Below the pieces are notes generated by a model that did no database searches, was not told the origin of the DNA, and worked only from the letters and a program-made list of their open reading frames with translations. From positions 277,181-341,180 of the forward strand of contig VWZX01002527.1 in the NCBI GenBank assembly GCA_013399015.1: a stretch of 64,000 bases of DNA, in the 5' to 3' direction. This DNA is from Galbula dea (taxonomy: Eukaryota; Chordata; Aves; Piciformes; Galbulidae). A program made the position numbers and the translations under genes. The first letter of the stretch is position 1. Each line of letters opens with the position of its first letter. Below, in pieces: positions 62,801-64,000 of the stretch.

Positions 62801-62987
62801 TATATTTGATATAGCCTGTGACTGAAAGAAATACAGATTTACATCAGGTTTGAGGAAGGCAGGAGTGGACTTGCCTTTATTCCTTACCTCTCTCAGGATG
62901 GCAGCCCTTGATATAGCGAGTCACACTGATTACTGTAAGGGTATTAATGCTAGCCAGGCCAAAGAGAAGTGTCAGGAAGCCATCGAC
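53407..62987 (-). CDS. OPN5-group (neuropsin-like) opsin, 3' portion, four exons (5' end outside window)
   Basis: This is a light- or retinal-sensing seven-transmembrane GPCR of the plasma membrane. The joined coding parts are 62987-62888, 61699-61595, 54736-54513 and 53847-53407. They give 289 residues plus a TAA stop, and the phases (0/1, 1/1, 1/0) all match with GT-AG borders. Visible marks are TM3 ending TRYIKGCHP, TM4 with GWGSYT, ECL2 with GTCEIDW (the disulfide Cys), TM6 with AWSPY, the retinal-binding Lys in FAKSASFYNPIIY, and a tail Cys (LFHCAKE) suited to palmitoylation. TM6-TM7 resemble OPN5 more than RRH, RGR or visual opsins. The residue after the ECL2 Cys is Glu, whereas OPN5L1 is known for Cys there (Cys188), so OPN5L1 is unlikely. 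OPN5L2, or an Opn6/7/8-type paralogue, is more probable but I cannot settle it. TM1 and TM2 (roughly 100 residues) must lie beyond 64000. The length is otherwise normal for the family, with no stop or frameshift, so the gene looks functional. Confidence 0.93.
53848..54512. other. Opsin intron between ICL3 and TM6 exons
   Basis: 665 bp, GTGAGT...TTTCAG on the minus strand. It contains an open stretch in another frame with no resemblance to opsins. I see nothing else in it. Confidence 0.85.
54513..54736 (-). CDS. Opsin exon: ECL2, TM5 and ICL3
   Basis: The exon is 224 bp, phase 1 in and phase 0 out, with a CCAG acceptor after a T-rich tract and a GTGAGT donor. It completes an Asp codon with the previous exon (Asp at rhodopsin position 181) and reads RMYGTCEIDWGKANFS. 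TM5 follows (IVSIFICCFFLPVSVMVFSY), then ICL3 with a basic stretch (DRQRRIERDVTR) next to TM6. Position 188 is Glu. Reading on past the donor soon meets a stop, which confirms the exon boundary. Confidence 0.94.
56077..56631 (-). pseudogene. CR1 reverse transcriptase, N-terminal/palm fragment
   Basis: 184 codons are open. It contains the fingers motif SLGPDGMHLRVL, the EPGNYR...SLTSIPGKVMEH block, the SSQHGFTKGKSC block and palm motif A as YLDFSQMFDTVSHS. It then runs out of frame, and the next RT piece (55896-56132) continues in another frame with FAAD replacing the catalytic FADD. This is a remnant of CR1 ORF2 and is not functional. Confidence 0.92.
57189..57956 (-). pseudogene. CR1 apurinic-like endonuclease remnants (two frames)
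   Basis: The upstream piece at 57657-57956 reads LYTNAYSMGNKQEEL, then DLVAITETWWD and a GGGVALYV block, which are the usual first half of LINE endonucleases (the metal-binding Glu is in ITETWWD). The downstream piece at 57189-57419 reads TRRGVLLDLILTN and CSDHEVV (the catalytic SDH). The two are separated by stops and a frame change. They belong to the CR1 copy spanning 55101-58717. Confidence 0.9.
58269..58619 (-). pseudogene. CR1 SGNH/esterase-like domain remnant
   Basis: 116 codons are open. It contains PLRNRYDALLENSQSNGDVD, then STKKRRVVVVGDSLLKGTE and DPHHREVCNLPGAQIRNIT. The VVVGDS motif is block I of SGNH hydrolases and carries the nucleophile Ser. An esterase-like domain of this kind is described in CR1-type elements. 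The same block, with a changed GDSFLKETE, is present at 51408-51728 in another CR1 copy. Confidence 0.85.
58718..59162 (-). mobile_element. Rearranged CR1 piece (RT C-terminus joined directly to endonuclease region)
   Basis: Positions 58718-58940 match the RT C-terminal part of the copy starting at 55101 (its 55490-55715 region; protein RPHLECCVQFWAPQFKKD). From about 58941 to 59162 the sequence matches that copy's endonuclease region (57325-57545; protein VDEPTRRGVMLDLILTN). The intervening endonuclease end and most of the RT are absent, and so is the CR1 3' end. It abuts the 5' edge of the long copy with no visible spacer. Confidence 0.88.
61595..61699 (-). CDS. Opsin exon: ICL2 and TM4
   Basis: The exon is 105 bp, phase 1 in and phase 1 out. 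It encodes the end of ICL2 (HCISNSSM), TM4 (TVALVLIWTAAFFWSAAPLL) and the start of ECL2 (GWGSYT). The conserved TM4 Trp and Pro and the GWG motif after TM4 are present. The donor is GTAACA, weaker than consensus. The acceptor is ACGCAG after a modest pyrimidine stretch, so this exon has the weakest splice signals of the four. The reading frame joins cleanly to both neighbours. Confidence 0.92.
61700..62887. other. Opsin intron between TM3 and TM4 exons
   Basis: About 1.2 kb. I see no exon and no bounded repeat. There is a short C/A-rich patch near 62037-62060. Confidence 0.7.
62888..62987 (-). CDS. Opsin exon: TM3 and the DRY-equivalent
   Basis: The exon is 100 bp, enters in phase 0 after a good acceptor (pyrimidine run then CAG at 62990-62988) and leaves in phase 1 at a GTAAGG donor. 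It encodes VDGFLTLLFGLASINTLTV, then ISVTRYIKGCHPER. Counting back 21 residues from the Thr of TRY (rhodopsin Glu134) puts the Asp of VDGF on rhodopsin position 113, the classical Schiff-base counterion site. The Cys of the TM3-ECL2 disulfide (position 110) would be in the preceding exon, outside the window. Confidence 0.93.
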
Positions 62988-64000
62988 CTGAAAAAACAAA
63001 CCAGTGCAGAATGTTCTTTTACTGCAGAGAGCTGAAGAGGAAAAGAACTACAATGATTGCTCCAGAAATCCAGTAGCAGGGAAATATAAAATGTCAGGTG
63101 CAGTTACCTTCTATAGGATCAGTGAGCAAGCAAATGCTCAAAAAATTATATGTGCTCTGTCATGAACATAAAATAAACAAGGAAACACACCCTTACATTT
63201 ATGCTTTCCCCAAATGACTTGCCAAATGAAGGAGAAAAAGGATGAACCAAAAAGAAGAAAAGCCCTGAATAGGCAAAAATGCACTGGTTGCAGCTGCCCT
63301 GCTTAGGCAGAACAAACATACAAACGGAATCAATGAAATTTAGGCCAAAGAGGGAACAGTGTAGGAGGTAATGGGCTTGGCTGGGTGAGAGAAGCTTTTA
63401 AGATTTTACAAAACCATCCAAAGCTAAATAATTCTAGTAGACTGAGTCTTAATGTTGGTGCTACTGATTCCCTTCTATTTATTAAGCCATGATCCTTGCC
63501 ACCTCCGACTGAGGTAGGCAGAGATGTATGGCTCTGTAGGCTCCCACTGACGTCAGTGTCTCAGCAATACATGCATAGGATGGTTACAATTCTGTAGATT
63601 CACTTATGGGGATAGGAAGGATGTTGCTGCTGACTGTAGCCATCTGCTAGGGAGCACTGTATGACTGGGAACCGATCCAGGCAAAACACTGAACGCAGTC
63701 CTTTTTTTGCAATGATATACCAAACTGGCCAGAGTAGAGGAACTCTTGGAGGTCCCAGTTTTACACCAAGTGAAGCAGGAATATTAAGCAAGTGTCTCGG
63801 GACTGTAACTTGGCATTCACGTGGTAAAATTATCATTGGAAAAGCACATCATTATTCTACAGGAACAAACTCTGTCTCTGTTTGAAGAAGCACAACTCCC
63901 ATGGATTTCAGTTTATACCAGCACTGAATCTGAGGCTTTAATCGAGACCTAAAGCTGAAACTGTGCTATATTGCATAAATCAAATTAGGTGATGGGTTAG
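62988..64000. other. Opsin intron upstream of the TM3 exon, runs off the window
   Basis: I looked on the minus strand for an exon with TM1 or TM2 features (a TM2 Asp in a hydrophobic helix, an N-terminal Met followed by glycosylation sites) and saw none. I also see no repeat with clear borders. The 5' exons should lie beyond 64000. Confidence 0.6.

Noticed and set aside
1..64000. CRISPR arrays, bacterial operons, phage or plasmid functions
   Set aside because: None seen. Introns, CR1 and LTR elements show this is vertebrate DNA.

Overview
The window looks like vertebrate, and most probably avian, intergenic and intronic DNA. The evidence is the density of CR1 LINE copies ending in the (ATTCTGTG)n 3' repeat, at least one well-delimited ERV solo LTR, long gene-free AT-rich DNA with short microsatellites, and an OPN5-group (neuropsin-like) opsin gene with consensus GT-AG introns. 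A crocodilian or turtle cannot be excluded from sequence alone. The high CR1 load would fit a CR1-rich bird lineage, but that is a guess.

The only host protein-coding gene I can support is on the minus strand at 53407-62987. It is the 3' part of an opsin, in four exons: TM3 to the DRY-equivalent, TM4, ECL2/TM5/ICL3, and TM6-TM7 with the C-tail. The retinal-binding Lys, the NPIIY motif and the extracellular-loop Cys are present. The N-terminus, TM1 and TM2 must lie beyond position 64000. The third of these exons is separated from the second by a 6.9-kb intron carrying a long, degenerate CR1 (esterase, endonuclease and reverse transcriptase remnants) that abuts a second, rearranged CR1 piece.

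Positions 1-53406 hold no convincing host gene. They hold CR1 copies (about 8.5-9.1, 10.6-12.3, 15.7, 24.0-24.7, 39.7, 44.7, 45.0, 47.0-47.6 and 50.5-51.8 kb), a complete ERV solo LTR with a 5-bp target duplication (46102-46623), two or three further LTR-like stretches (13.4, 42.5-42.8 and possibly 25.6-26.1 kb), microsatellites, a 96-base assembly gap (8553-8648) and a single N (51020).

The most unusual items are: a composite SINE at 52511-52689 with a tRNA-Glu-like head and a CR1 3' tail, matching a CR1 subfamily also present in this window; a cluster of four consecutive perfect hairpins at 45053-45147; an opsin with TRY in place of D/ERY and Asp at the positions equivalent to rhodopsin 113 and 181; a 417-bp CR1 segment repeated without visible difference next to the assembly gap; and internally deleted CR1 copies that share a 5' breakpoint.
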